This document shows positions 33,235 through 41,791 of a stretch of 64,000 bases of DNA, piece after piece. A program made the position numbers and the translations under genes. The stretch comes from JAGOEY01 sp017997515 (GTDB lineage: Bacteria; Pseudomonadota; Gammaproteobacteria; Burkholderiales; Burkholderiaceae_C). The stretch is from positions 868,001 through 932,000 of the forward strand of contig CP111109.1 in NCBI GenBank assembly GCA_026314275.1, given 5' to 3'. Every line of letters starts with the position of its first letter. Position 1 is the stretch's first letter. A model generated the notes under the pieces. It made no database searches. It had not been told where the DNA came from and saw only the letters and a program-made list of their open reading frames with translations.

Positions 33235-33608
33235 TGGATTGCCGCGCTTCGCTCGCAATGACGAAACCCAGCCCGGCCATCACACCCCCGTCACCAACCC
33301 CGTCATCGCGAGCGCAGCGCGGCGATCCATTTCCGCACAGCCCACAGCCCTCGACAACTACAAAAACAATAGCTGCTTGCGCTTGCTGGATAAGCACCAG
33401 AGGCACTTTTAATGCACAAAACCATAGATTGCCACGCTGCGCTCGCAATGACAAGCCACACCCAGCCCACCGTCATCGCGAGGCCGCAGGCCGTGGCGAT
33501 CCATGTTCGGGCGCGGCGCGGGTGCGTGGATTGCCACGCTGCGCTCGCAATGACAGACCCCTGCCCCGTCACCAGCCCCGTCATCGCGAGCGCAGCGCGG
33601 CGATCCAT
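33235..33608. repeat. Repeat block: six family B units and one family A copy
   Basis: The 411-bp gap 33224-33634 has no gene. Family B units lie at about 33235, 33299, 33428, 33472, 33529 and 33579; the family A copy is at 33359-33420. The first B unit is 12 bp before the SGNH start codon. Confidence 0.82.
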
Positions 33609-33634
33609 GCCCGCTGTCCCCTGTGCCTGCACCA

Positions 33635-34204
33635 CTAACGGCGCTTGCGAAAACTCCGGTGCTTCAGCAAAACAGCAGGGTTGCCCACATAAACACCAAA
33701 CGGCTCGGCATTTCGAAACAAAGCCGTTCTAGCCCCAACCACGGCGTAGTCACCCACCGTGACCCCGGGGCCGATAAAAGCCTCAGCGGCAATCCATGCG
33801 CCGGCACCAACCACGATGGGCCGGGCCTGCAGTTGAAAATCCGGGTCGTTGATGTCATGTGTGCCACCACACAGGTGCGCCCCTTGCGATACCACGGCCT
33901 TTTCACCCACCGTGATGCGATCCATGCAATAGCAGTTGACACCCGGCCCAAACACGGCGTGGGCCCCCATGGTCAGGTTGGGCGGATACCAGATACGTGC
34001 CGCACCATACACACGTGCAGTGGGGTGCACTTGCGCACCAAAACATCGCAACAACCAGTTGCGCCAACGGTGCAACGGCGGTGGCGTCCATGCGGCCAGC
34101 AAACACCATGTGATGTTCCACACAGCCCGAAAAATACGGTGCTGCAGCGAAAAACTAGGCCCCCCTTCAAGAGGCTTTGACTGCGTTGCGTCTAGCAGGG
34201 TCAT
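33635..34204 (-). CDS. wcaF: WcaF-like acetyltransferase (left-handed beta-helix)
   Basis: Putative polysaccharide O-acetyltransferase of 189 residues that uses acetyl-CoA. The hexapeptide coil region runs from 'AQVHPTARVYGAARIWYPP' through VNCYCMDRITVGEKAVVSQG to GPGVTVGDYAVVGARTALF. The family block HLCGGTHDINDPDFQLQARP contains the catalytic His. It begins 1 bp after the glycosyltransferase upstream, so it is co-translated. The precise position acetylated in the polymer is unknown. Confidence 0.88.
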   Translation of the reverse strand: MTLLDATQSKPLEGGPSFSLQHRIFRAVWNITWCLLAAWTPPPLHRWRNWLLRCFGAQVHPTARVYGAARIWYPPNLTMGAHAVFGPGVNCYCMDRITVGEKAVVSQGAHLCGGTHDINDPDFQLQARPIVVGAGAWIAAEAFIGPGVTVGDYAVVGARTALFRNAEPFGVYVGNPAVLLKHRSFRKRR

Positions 34205-34205
34205 G

Positions 34206-35405
34206 TCAGGCGGTTTTCTTTATTGCAGGCTGTGCCTGACTATCCAGCGCAGCAGGCACATGGGTCTGGATGATGCGAACCAAACTTTCGGCCACGCGGT
34301 CGATACGAAAGCGGTTGTTAAAGCAGCGCTGGGCGGCTTGTTGCATGGCCTCACGCGCTGGCGGGGAGAGTGCCAACCACTTTTCCAGGCCTTGCGTAGT
34401 GGCCTGCGCGGTGTCGTCTTGCACAATGCCCGCGCCATCGGACTCGATCTCGCGCCAGATGTTGACCTTGTTGCTGATCAGCACGGGCTTGCCGCAGGCC
34501 AGCGCCTCGGCCACCACGATGCCAAAGTTCTCCTGGTGCGAAGGCAGGCAAAACACCTCGGCGGCATAGTAGGCCCCCCATTTGTCATCGCCCTGCAGCA
34601 TGCCGGGCCAGGTGATGCGGTGTGCAACACCCAACTTTTCAGCCTGCTGCTTCAAGGTGGCCACCCAACCCGTCTGGTCGGGGCCCGCCATGACGAGGTG
34701 CAAAGCCGGGTCGGTATGGGCCACTTTGGCGAAGGCCTCGATCAACAAGTCGCAGCCTTTCTTTTCTTGTATGCGGCTGAGAAAGAGGAACAAACGCTTG
34801 CCCCGCAATTGCGGATGCTGCGACAAAAAGTGTTCACTGAGCCGGGCAGCATCGGCAGGTGGCGCCGAAGTGCCATAAGCGGTGACCGCCTCATTGCTGC
34901 GGTAAAGCCAGAACGAATCACGCGCCAGCACCCGCTCTTCTTCCGAGGTGAAGATGACCGCTTTGGCATCACGCAACACGCGGTATTCGGCCCACGGCCA
35001 ATAAAGCCATTTTTTCAGGTGCTTGAGCGGGTAAGTGCGCTTGAACCAGGGGTCGAGCATGCCGTGGGTAAACACAAAGTAAGGCGTACCCGTACCAGCC
35101 AAAGCACGCCAGGCACCAAAGCCGTTGTATTGCCACAGACCATTCACGATGACAGCGTCGTAATTTTTGGCATGGGCACGCAGCCAAGGCACCAAGGCGC
35201 TGTTGTAGCGGTAACCGCTCTTGGATGGCCCCAAGGCATACACCTTGCGCGGGTGCGCAGCCACAAAGGCCTCACCAGGCGCATCAAGACAAACGATTTC
35301 TTGTACATGGCCCAACCGGGTCAGCTCGGTACCGATCTTGGTGACACCTTCGATGGGGCCACCCCCTTTGGGGTTGATGCTGGGGAGGACGTTGAGAATT
35401 TTCAT
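34206..35405 (-). CDS. Glycosyltransferase, family 4 (GT-B fold)
   Basis: Glycosyltransferase of 399 residues. The N-terminal MKILNVLPSINPKGGGPIEG is a common GT4 opening. The C-terminal donor-binding lobe shows LFLFLSRIQEKKGCDLLIEA and FCLPSHQENFGIVVAEALAC followed by GKPVLISNKVNIW, the E-x7-E motif region. It overlaps the frameshifted glycosyltransferase by ATGA. Sugar and linkage are not readable; fucose or glucuronate are candidates from the cluster. Confidence 0.9.
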   Translation of the reverse strand: MKILNVLPSINPKGGGPIEGVTKIGTELTRLGHVQEIVCLDAPGEAFVAAHPRKVYALGPSKSGYRYNSALVPWLRAHAKNYDAVIVNGLWQYNGFGAWRALAGTGTPYFVFTHGMLDPWFKRTYPLKHLKKWLYWPWAEYRVLRDAKAVIFTSEEERVLARDSFWLYRSNEAVTAYGTSAPPADAARLSEHFLSQHPQLRGKRLFLFLSRIQEKKGCDLLIEAFAKVAHTDPALHLVMAGPDQTGWVATLKQQAEKLGVAHRITWPGMLQGDDKWGAYYAAEVFCLPSHQENFGIVVAEALACGKPVLISNKVNIWREIESDGAGIVQDDTAQATTQGLEKWLALSPPAREAMQQAAQRCFNNRFRIDRVAESLVRIIQTHVPAALDSQAQPAIKKTA

Positions 35406-36587
35406 GCGGTTGTTTGGCCCAGGATGCCGCGGTAGATATCGATATAGCGCTCGATGGTTTGCTCTTCGCTGAAGTGCGTGACGTGCTGCAGGCCTGCATT
35501 TCGGGCCAGTTCACGCTCGGCTGGCGACCGGGCCAGCACGCAAGCCAGGACATCGCAGCATTCATCGGCCCATGCCTGGCGGTCCATGCCATCTGTGAGC
35601 AGGGGCAAATACGTTGCGGCCTGCCCCCCCGCTTCGGTCATGGGTGCGTCATTGGTGGTCAACACCGGGCACCCACACGCCATGGCCTCGATGATGGGCC
35701 AGCCAAAACCCTCAGCCAAACTGGGGAACAGCAATGCCGATGCCAATGAATAAGCGGCCTGCACCGCTTCTACCGGTGGACGGACGACGAACTGCACCTG
35801 CGCACTGGCAGGCATATCGCCCACCATTTGCTGCAAATCAGCAGTTGGGGGCGCACCCACCATCAACAAAGGCAGCGGGGCCGCTGTGCGGCGTACATAA
35901 GCGGCATAAATGGTCAAAACACCAGCGCGGTGCTTGTACCACTGGTTGCCACCGATGTGCATCAGGAATCCGTCGACCACGCCAGTGACACCTGCCTGGG
36001 CAAGCGCTTGAAAAGCCGTTGCACGCGGCATAGGTGCAAATGGATAGTTCAACCCGTTGTGCACTACGTGCACCTGGGCCTGATCTGGGTGGTCTCAGAA
36101 AACGCAGCAGATCTTGCTTGGAACGGTGGGAGATACAAATGAAATTCTTACCGTGGTTAAAACCACGGCGAATCAGTTGTTGGTATTGCTTGCCTGTGGC
36201 CGATACCGGATTCTGTGAAATTTCACCCAACGAAGAACGCAGTGCCAGAAAGTCATGGCAATGGATGACGTGGGGTCGCTTGGCAAAACCTGACACCCAA
36301 GGCCCTTGCGCCTGATCTCCAAAAATAAAAATAGTGTTTGCGGGAAAGTTTCGAGTTTTCAACCAAGCTACGAACGGAAAAATTAATAACTGATCAATAT
36401 AGCCCAGCCATTTTTTAAAACGTTTCGGACACGGGACTCGAAAGAAAAGAGGTTGGGGAAATATTTTTATAACTTCTACATTTCTAATTCTCAAGCCTTT
36501 TTCAATTAACTGTACAAAAAGAGGCATGCTCGTAGAGTCAAGAAAATTAGGATGAGCAAATATAACAACTCTCATTTCTTCAATCAC
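35402..36587 (-). pseudogene. Glycosyltransferase family 4, interrupted by a 1-bp frameshift
   Basis: Two overlapping frames make one ~394-residue GT-B protein. The N-terminal half (from GTG 36587 or ATG 36575, MRVVIFAHPNFLDSTS) runs to KQDLLRFLR. The C-terminal half resumes as DQAQVHVVHNGLNYPF and carries AYSLASALLFPSLAEGFGWP with IIEAMACGCPVLTTN, the donor-site motif. One extra base near 36087-36093 (plus strand CTGGGTGG) breaks the frame; removing it gives RHPDQAQVHVVHN with no other change. Upstream of the break the gene is AT-rich, downstream it is GC-rich, so it may be a recombinant hybrid. A base-call error in the short G run is the alternative. Confidence 0.78.
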
Positions 36588-38460
36588 TTGTACTTTAAAG
36601 AAGAAAAAAATCTGGATAAAAAACTAATAAAAATAAAAAATAAAGCAAAAATAGCTAAATTTCTTAAAAAAATCCAATAAGAAATCATAGAAGCCTCAAT
36701 GCCGAGCATCAAATACAAAAAGGCAAATATAGAAAATAAATAAAACCAACCAAAAAATCTTTTTTTCACAAAAATCAAGAAAAGTCTCAAAGCAAAAATA
36801 ACAACCAACACATACACAAAAGCCCCCGTCCAGCCAAAATCAGAAAAACCAGTAGTCAAGATACTATTTGCACGATCTACAACCGGCATACCAAAATGAG
36901 GGTGTATCAAATATTCATCAATAGGAAAATTTTTCTCGCCAATAAAAACAGAAGGAATAATCATTGCAATAGTCGATAAAAATGCAACCCCATTCAAACC
37001 GGATTTACTAGAAGCTGCAGACACTATTTCAGACAAATACCCAATCACAAAAGGACGCTCAAGAGCATTATCTGAAACTTGCTCATACAAACCATAAGAC
37101 TCAGGATTAAATATGATATCAAAAGCAGAATAAACTTGATCAAACAATGACATCCCAGAACTTGACATCCAAGAAGCGAGACGCATCGCATAAAAAAATA
37201 CATAACCAAACATACAAACAGCCAAAAGCACGAGAATATAAAAAATATCCTGCATGACATTTTTTGACCTCCATCCACTCATCCTCAATGCAATTACATA
37301 TACAAAAGCAGCATATATCGTAAGCCGCCTACCTTGAGTAAAATTAAGCAGAAAGAAAACCACTGCAATCAAAAGCATGGATATCTTCAATAGTCTTCCA
37401 CTATTTTCCCTAGAGGCAATATAGACAGCAAGAGCACCTGTAGGCGCAAGAGAGAACGCAACCAAAGCGCCCATCTCGGAGATTCGTGACGAATTCTCAC
37501 TAACAAAAACAGCCCCCTGGAATCCAATCAAACCAGATGCAAAAGCATATAACGCGAAGAAAAAAACAAAAATGACAAATAAAGTGCAATCAGTCATTTG
37601 TTTTTTATTTAAGCTCACCTCTCCCAATCTAAAAGGAAACACCATTCCGGCCACTCTCAATACAACCGATGTAATGCCAACAGATATTAATGCCAAAGAT
37701 AAATAAAATTGATCAATATTGAATAACTTAGCAGCAAAACCACCTCCTGCAAAAAAAACATTAAACTGAGTCAAAGCAGTACTTAATGCGTATGCAGCAA
37801 GTAGTGAACTTGCAAAAAACTCACACACCTCTATCTCAGCAGGATTCGACACATAGCCAAAAAAATCCCTAGCAACAATTGCACTCATCCAAATAGAGAC
37901 CAATAAAAAAACACCGCCGCTTTGAGGAAAAATCAACAAAACAAAACAAAGCACGATCACCGAGATTAAGGACAAATAACGACTCATGCTAACAATTTTT
38001 ACCAATATTAAATTTTATAAATCTAAAATTTATAAACAAAAACCAAGCTCCACCCAACCAAAATAGCACCCATGATAAAACCACTAAAAAGCACAAAACA
38101 ATAAACCAAACTTTGAAAAGCAATTAAATACCATATTTAATTCTTATTATTTTTGCAATTAAATATGCCAAGACTTCTGGAATGAGAAGAACCAAGGAAA
38201 TCCCTGCTATCGGCGAAATCCAATTCGCCATCAGCCACCAAACAATCAAAGTCACACAACTAGCAACCCCATAACAAAAAGCCAAGACTGTATGTCGATT
38301 AGTTGCAATTAACATTGAAGCCGATATGAACCATGCAACATTAGCTAAAGCGTGCAGACCAATAAGTGACAATTCATTCCACTGCATCGAAACTTTACTG
38401 TGTCCCCACAATTCGATGACACTAGGCCCCACGAATAACAATACACAGTACATAACAAAA
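36310..38460. other. AT-rich island spanning the 5' end of a glycosyltransferase, wzy and the 3' part of wzx
   Basis: By eye, base composition falls from about 60% or more GC on both sides to roughly 35% across this stretch, with long A and T runs. The edges lie inside genes (glycosyltransferase on the left, wzx on the right), not between them. No repeat of family A or B occurs inside it. The 118-bp gap 38006-38123 between wzy and wzx is AT-rich and shows no gene. Confidence 0.8.
36584..38005 (-). CDS. wzy: O-antigen/capsule polymerase (Wzy-like) membrane protein
   Basis: Very hydrophobic protein of 473 residues with about 12 to 14 helices, for example ISVIVLCFVLLIFPQSGGVF and LALISVGITSVVLRVAGMVF. 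A large periplasmic loop (about residues 290-375) is typical of Wzy polymerases, which link lipid-borne repeat units. No sequence signature names the enzyme; the call rests on topology and its place beside wzx and glycosyltransferases. The stop overlaps the GTG start of the downstream glycosyltransferase. AT-rich with codon use unlike its neighbours, so it is likely acquired together with parts of its flanks. ATG at 38005 or 37987 are both possible. Confidence 0.78.
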   Translation of the reverse strand: MVKIVSMSRYLSLISVIVLCFVLLIFPQSGGVFLLVSIWMSAIVARDFFGYVSNPAEIEVCEFFASSLLAAYALSTALTQFNVFFAGGGFAAKLFNIDQFYLSLALISVGITSVVLRVAGMVFPFRLGEVSLNKKQMTDCTLFVIFVFFFALYAFASGLIGFQGAVFVSENSSRISEMGALVAFSLAPTGALAVYIASRENSGRLLKISMLLIAVVFFLLNFTQGRRLTIYAAFVYVIALRMSGWRSKNVMQDIFYILVLLAVCMFGYVFFYAMRLASWMSSSGMSLFDQVYSAFDIIFNPESYGLYEQVSDNALERPFVIGYLSEIVSAASSKSGLNGVAFLSTIAMIIPSVFIGEKNFPIDEYLIHPHFGMPVVDRANSILTTGFSDFGWTGAFVYVLVVIFALRLFLIFVKKRFFGWFYLFSIFAFLYLMLGIEASMISYWIFLRNLAIFALFFIFISFLSRFFSSLKYK

Positions 38461-39449
38461 CATGCACCCAAAATCCAGCGAGATGTTTTGTCGGAAAACT
38501 GCTTCGCCTCAGCCAGTTTTCCTTGACCTGCTAGTCGCGATATTTCGGGCTTAAGCGCATTGTTGGCAACAACTCCCGCTTGAATAATCAGGCGCATCAA
38601 GGTGCGCGCCATCGTGAATGCAACCACCACCGAGGGTGATGCCACTTGGTTAAGGACTTGCAAACCACCTTGCAGGGTGACAACTTGCGCAATGGGGAAC
38701 CCCATATAACCCACCGCCGGTTTTAGCGTAGCTTTGAACACCGTCCAAGAGGCCGCTCGTAAACCGAAAATAGGCCAGGGCGACCAGTGGATGGCCAATA
38801 CATACAGCCCAACCATGGCAATGATCTGCCCGCCAAGAAGCCATGCTGCCAGCGTCACGGGGCCAGCACCCAGGGCCAACGCGGTGACCGAAATGACGAC
38901 ATCCAACATACGTCGATTTGCCAGCATGAACGCCCCTGCAGGCGTCCTGTCGATAGTGCGAAACCAAGCGTCTAATGGCCCGCCCATCAAGCCAGCACAC
39001 AAATAGCCCGCCATCAGAACAACGATGAGTGATGCGTCATCGGTCGTGATGGTTGCAAGCCGGAGCAGGGAGGTCCAGTCGATCCACAAACCCACTGTGC
39101 AGGCCAGCAGCAAAACAACCGCACAGAGGCACAGGGTGAAAGCCAAAGCAGTCTGCAGGCTGCTGGTGGCGTCATCTCTTTTACCGGCACCAGCTTGCAT
39201 CGTTGCCCGGTTGGCCAATGCCTGTGCCACGCCGAGGTCCAGCAGGGTCAGCATGGTGGGGATACCTGTCAGCACCAGCCAGTTGGCGTAACGCTCGGTT
39301 CCCCAATACTTGAGGAAAAAAGGAACAAGCAGCAATTGCACAGCCAACGTGACCACCTGCGCATAGCCATAGCTCAGCACATTCAGCTTGAAGCGGCGAC
39401 GGAGCGTGCTGGGGGGCTTTACGCTGGGCACGGCTGTGGTTTCAGTCAT
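38124..39449 (-). CDS. wzx: Polysaccharide flippase (Wzx-like, MATE/MOP superfamily)
   Basis: Inner-membrane flippase of 441 residues with about twelve helices that moves lipid-linked repeat units to the periplasm. LNVLSYGYAQVVTLAVQLLL opens the first helix and VPFFLKYWGTERYANWLVLT is the conserved Wzx loop. The start is MTETTAVPSV; the open frame upstream (44 codons) is translated family B repeat and should not be included. The N-terminal two thirds is GC-rich, while the last third (downstream of about 38460) is AT-rich like wzy, which suggests a mosaic gene. Confidence 0.88.
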   Translation of the reverse strand: MTETTAVPSVKPPSTLRRRFKLNVLSYGYAQVVTLAVQLLLVPFFLKYWGTERYANWLVLTGIPTMLTLLDLGVAQALANRATMQAGAGKRDDATSSLQTALAFTLCLCAVVLLLACTVGLWIDWTSLLRLATITTDDASLIVVLMAGYLCAGLMGGPLDAWFRTIDRTPAGAFMLANRRMLDVVISVTALALGAGPVTLAAWLLGGQIIAMVGLYVLAIHWSPWPIFGLRAASWTVFKATLKPAVGYMGFPIAQVVTLQGGLQVLNQVASPSVVVAFTMARTLMRLIIQAGVVANNALKPEISRLAGQGKLAEAKQFSDKTSRWILGACFVMYCVLLFVGPSVIELWGHSKVSMQWNELSLIGLHALANVAWFISASMLIATNRHTVLAFCYGVASCVTLIVWWLMANWISPIAGISLVLLIPEVLAYLIAKIIRIKYGI

Positions 39450-39467
39450 GGCTGGCGAAAACGGGGA

Positions 39468-39917
39468 TGGATTGCCGCGCTGCGCTCGCAATGACGGGGA
39501 CGCGAGATCCGGGGATGGATTGCCACGCTGCGCTCGCAATGACGGGCACCCAAGGCATAGATTGCCGCGCTTTGCTCGCAATGACGGGTTGGTCAGCCTG
39601 GGCGTGGGGCGCAGGTCTGCCGGGCGGGCATTGGCGTTGGTGGGGGGTGGCGGTCATGGGGTTGCGGGGGCCGGGGTGGTGATGTGGTGGTGCGGCTTGG
39701 GGGCGTGGCTTGTGCTTTAAATCAGCATTAAATTGGCTTCTGGCGCTTTATAGGTGGGCGGTAGCAGCTATTAATTTAGGAGTGATGGCGGGGTTCGGGG
39801 GCGTGGATTGCCGCGCTTTGCTCGCAATGACGAACACCCAAGGCATGGATTGCCGCGCTTTGTTCGCAATGACGAACATCCAAGGCATGGATTGCCGCGC
39901 CGCGCTCGCAATGGCGG
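39468..39917. repeat. Repeat block: family B units with one family A copy
   Basis: The 475-bp gap 39450-39924 has no gene. Family B units lie at about 39468, 39512, 39558, 39804, 39847 and 39889; a family A copy is at 39719-39783. A G/T-rich stretch (39600-39715) between them shows nothing recognisable. Confidence 0.8.
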
Positions 39918-39924
39918 GTTTGCG

Positions 39925-40284
39925 TCAGGCCGCCTGAGAGAGCAGGCTCTCGTAGGGGATGCGCAAGCCGTCATGCAAGCGCTTGATCATGCGCAGGCTG
40001 AGTGCACGCTTACGGTTCAGCACTTCAGACACGCGGCCACTCGGGCCAATGAAGGGCTCCAGGTCACGCGGGGTCAGGCCCTGCTGCTCCATACGGAATT
40101 TGATGGCGTCCACGGGGTCGGCGGGGCTGATGGGGTAGTGCCTGTTCTCGTAGGCTTCGACCATGGCGACAAGGATTTCCATCTCATCAGCTCCGGGCGT
40201 ACCGGCTTTGGCTTGAAACACGCTTTCTAGCTGCTTGAAGGCTGCGCGCAGGTCGTCATCGGTGCGGATCGGTTTAATGTGCAT
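39925..40284 (-). CDS. higA: HigA-type antitoxin with HTH
   Basis: Antitoxin of 119 residues. The N-terminal part (MHIKPIRTDDDLRAAFKQLE) and VDAIKFRMEQQGLTPRDLEP with FIGPSGRVSEVLNRKRALSL form the HTH_XRE-like HigA pattern. The start at MHIKP overlaps the toxin gene by 11 bp; the longer frame lies inside that gene. It likely binds the toxin and represses the module. Confidence 0.88.
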   Translation of the reverse strand: MHIKPIRTDDDLRAAFKQLESVFQAKAGTPGADEMEILVAMVEAYENRHYPISPADPVDAIKFRMEQQGLTPRDLEPFIGPSGRVSEVLNRKRALSLRMIKRLHDGLRIPYESLLSQAA

Positions 40285-40582
40285 TGATGTTCTCCACGTC
40301 GATAAGGTCGTACTGGGCATGTGTGCCAATGAATTTGACCCAGACGATGCCCGCCTGGTACTGGATCTCAACTACAAGGCGGTATTTATTGCCTGCAATG
40401 TTGAACACTACGCGGTTGTTGCCGCAGATGCTTGCATGCCTGTACTGGGCTTTCACGTCTTGCGGGGATGCCCAGCTGCCTTTGAGTGTCTCGTCATGCC
40501 AACTTTGCAGCGCGCCTTTGGCATCAGCGTACTGAGGGGTTTCCCAAAACTTTTTGAGTGTGCTTTTGGCAATAATCCGCAT
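40274..40582 (-). CDS. higB: HigB-type mRNA interferase toxin
   Basis: Toxin of 102 residues of the HigB_toxin family. MRIIAKSTLKKFWETPQYAD is the family opening, and NNRVVFNIAGNKYRLVVEIQ followed by VWVKFIGTHAQYDLIDVENI gives the conserved beta-sheet and His region. Toxin precedes antitoxin as in higBA. This second module lies between wzx and fcl, also next to family B repeats, and is unrelated in sequence to the module at 31003-31663. Confidence 0.9.
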   Translation of the reverse strand: MRIIAKSTLKKFWETPQYADAKGALQSWHDETLKGSWASPQDVKAQYRHASICGNNRVVFNIAGNKYRLVVEIQYQAGIVWVKFIGTHAQYDLIDVENINAH

Positions 40583-40677
40583 GGCGCTAATTTATCCCAT
40601 TTTGGGAGAATTGTACACGCCGTGCTTGAAATGCCAGGGCCATAGCAAAGTCATTCAGAGCCTACACAACACGCGCG

Positions 40678-40763
40678 GTCATCGCGAGGCTGCAGGCCGT
40701 GGCGTTCCATTTGTGGGCGGGGTGCGGGTGCATGGATTGCCGCGCTGCGCTCGCAATGACGGG
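40678..40763. repeat. Family B repeat pair
   Basis: CATCGCGAGGCTGCAGGCCG and ATTGCCGCGCTGCGCTCGCA in opposite orientation with the usual linker (TGGGCGGGGTGCGGGTGCA), in the gap between fcl and higB. Confidence 0.8.
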
Positions 40764-40777
40764 GTCCGGGGTTGCGG

Positions 40778-41785
40778 TCATTTTTGCGATGCCAGAAAGT
40801 CTGCATAGGCCCTCGCCAACCCGTCTTCCAGCGTCACCTGGGCTTGCCAGCCCAGGCTGTTCAGGCGGGTGGAGTCCATCAGTTTGCGCGGCGCGCCGTC
40901 GGGTTTGGTGGTGTCAAAGGTCACCGCACCCTGGTAACCCACCACTTTGGCCACGGTGCGGGCCATGTCGGCAATGGTTACGTCGCTGCCATAGCCCACG
41001 TTGATGTGGCTTTGCATGGGCTGGGTGTGGGTGGTGTAGGTGGCGGCGTCCAGTTGCATCACGTGCACGCTGGCGGCGGCCATGTCGTCCACGTACAAAA
41101 ATTCACGCAGCGGGGTGCCGGTGCCCCAGATGGCCACGCTGGGGGCCTGGCTGGCCTTGGCCTCGTGGAACCGGCGAATCAGCGCGGGGATGACGTGGCT
41201 GTTTTCGGGGTGGTAGTTGTCGCCGGGGCCATACAGGTTGGTGGGCATGACGCTGCGGTAGTCGGTGCCATGGCTGGCGCCGTACTGGCGGTTGTAGCTC
41301 TCACACAGCTTGATGCCGGCAATTTTGGCAATGGCATAAGGCTCGTTGGTGGGCTCCAGCGGGCCAGTCAGCAGCGCGGCTTCATTCATGGGCTGGGGGG
41401 CCAGCCGGGGGTAGATGCAACTGCTGCCAAGAAACAGCAGTTTTTGCACGCCTGCGCTCCACGCCTGGTGGATGACGTTGGCTTCCATCATCAGGTTTTG
41501 GTAGATGAAGTCAGCCGGGTAGGTGTTGTTGGCGTGGATGCCGCCCACCTTGGCTGCGGCCAGGTAAACCTGGTCGATTCTTTCGGTGGCAAAGAAGTGG
41601 CGCACGGCTTGCTGGTCGGTCAGGTCCAGCTCGGCATGGGTGCGGGTGACGATGGTGGGCGCGGGGGCAAGGGGGATGGATTGCCGCGCTTCGCTCGCAA
41701 TGACGGGGGTCAGGTGGCGCACGATGGCGCTGCCCACCATGCCACGGTGGCCGGCGACGAAGATGCGCAGTGGCTGGGTGCTCAT
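40778..41785 (-). CDS. fcl: GDP-L-fucose synthase, with an in-frame repeat insertion
   Basis: Cytoplasmic SDR enzyme of 335 residues that makes GDP-L-fucose from GDP-4-keto-6-deoxymannose by epimerisation and NADPH reduction. The cofactor motif is FVAGHRGMVGSAIVRHL (residues 9-25), the active-site Ser is in FLGSSCIYPRLAPQPM, the Tyr-x3-Lys in NEPYAIAKIAGIKLCE, and VMPTNLYGPGDNYHPENSHV is present. Between strand 1 helix and strand 2, about 18 residues (TPVIASEARQSIPLAPAP) are a translated family B repeat where homologues have a short loop. The site is on the surface, so activity may be kept. Confidence 0.92.
   Translation of the reverse strand: MSTQPLRIFVAGHRGMVGSAIVRHLTPVIASEARQSIPLAPAPTIVTRTHAELDLTDQQAVRHFFATERIDQVYLAAAKVGGIHANNTYPADFIYQNLMMEANVIHQAWSAGVQKLLFLGSSCIYPRLAPQPMNEAALLTGPLEPTNEPYAIAKIAGIKLCESYNRQYGASHGTDYRSVMPTNLYGPGDNYHPENSHVIPALIRRFHEAKASQAPSVAIWGTGTPLREFLYVDDMAAASVHVMQLDAATYTTHTQPMQSHINVGYGSDVTIADMARTVAKVVGYQGAVTFDTTKPDGAPRKLMDSTRLNSLGWQAQVTLEDGLARAYADFLASQK
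41677..41706. repeat. Family B repeat unit inside fcl
   Basis: TGGATTGCCGCGCTTCGCTC with GCAATGACGG lies in the 5' part of fcl and is read in frame as VIASEARQSI. Confidence 0.88.
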
Positions 41786-41791
41786 GCGGGT

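Noticed and set aside
30750..33608. Possible CRISPR array in the repeat-rich stretch
   Set aside because: Unit orientation alternates, spacing is irregular, and interruptions are themselves repeats or genes; no cas gene is present.
39450..39581. 44-codon N-terminal extension of wzx
   Set aside because: It is made only of family B repeat translation; MTETTAV at 39449 gives the family-like start.
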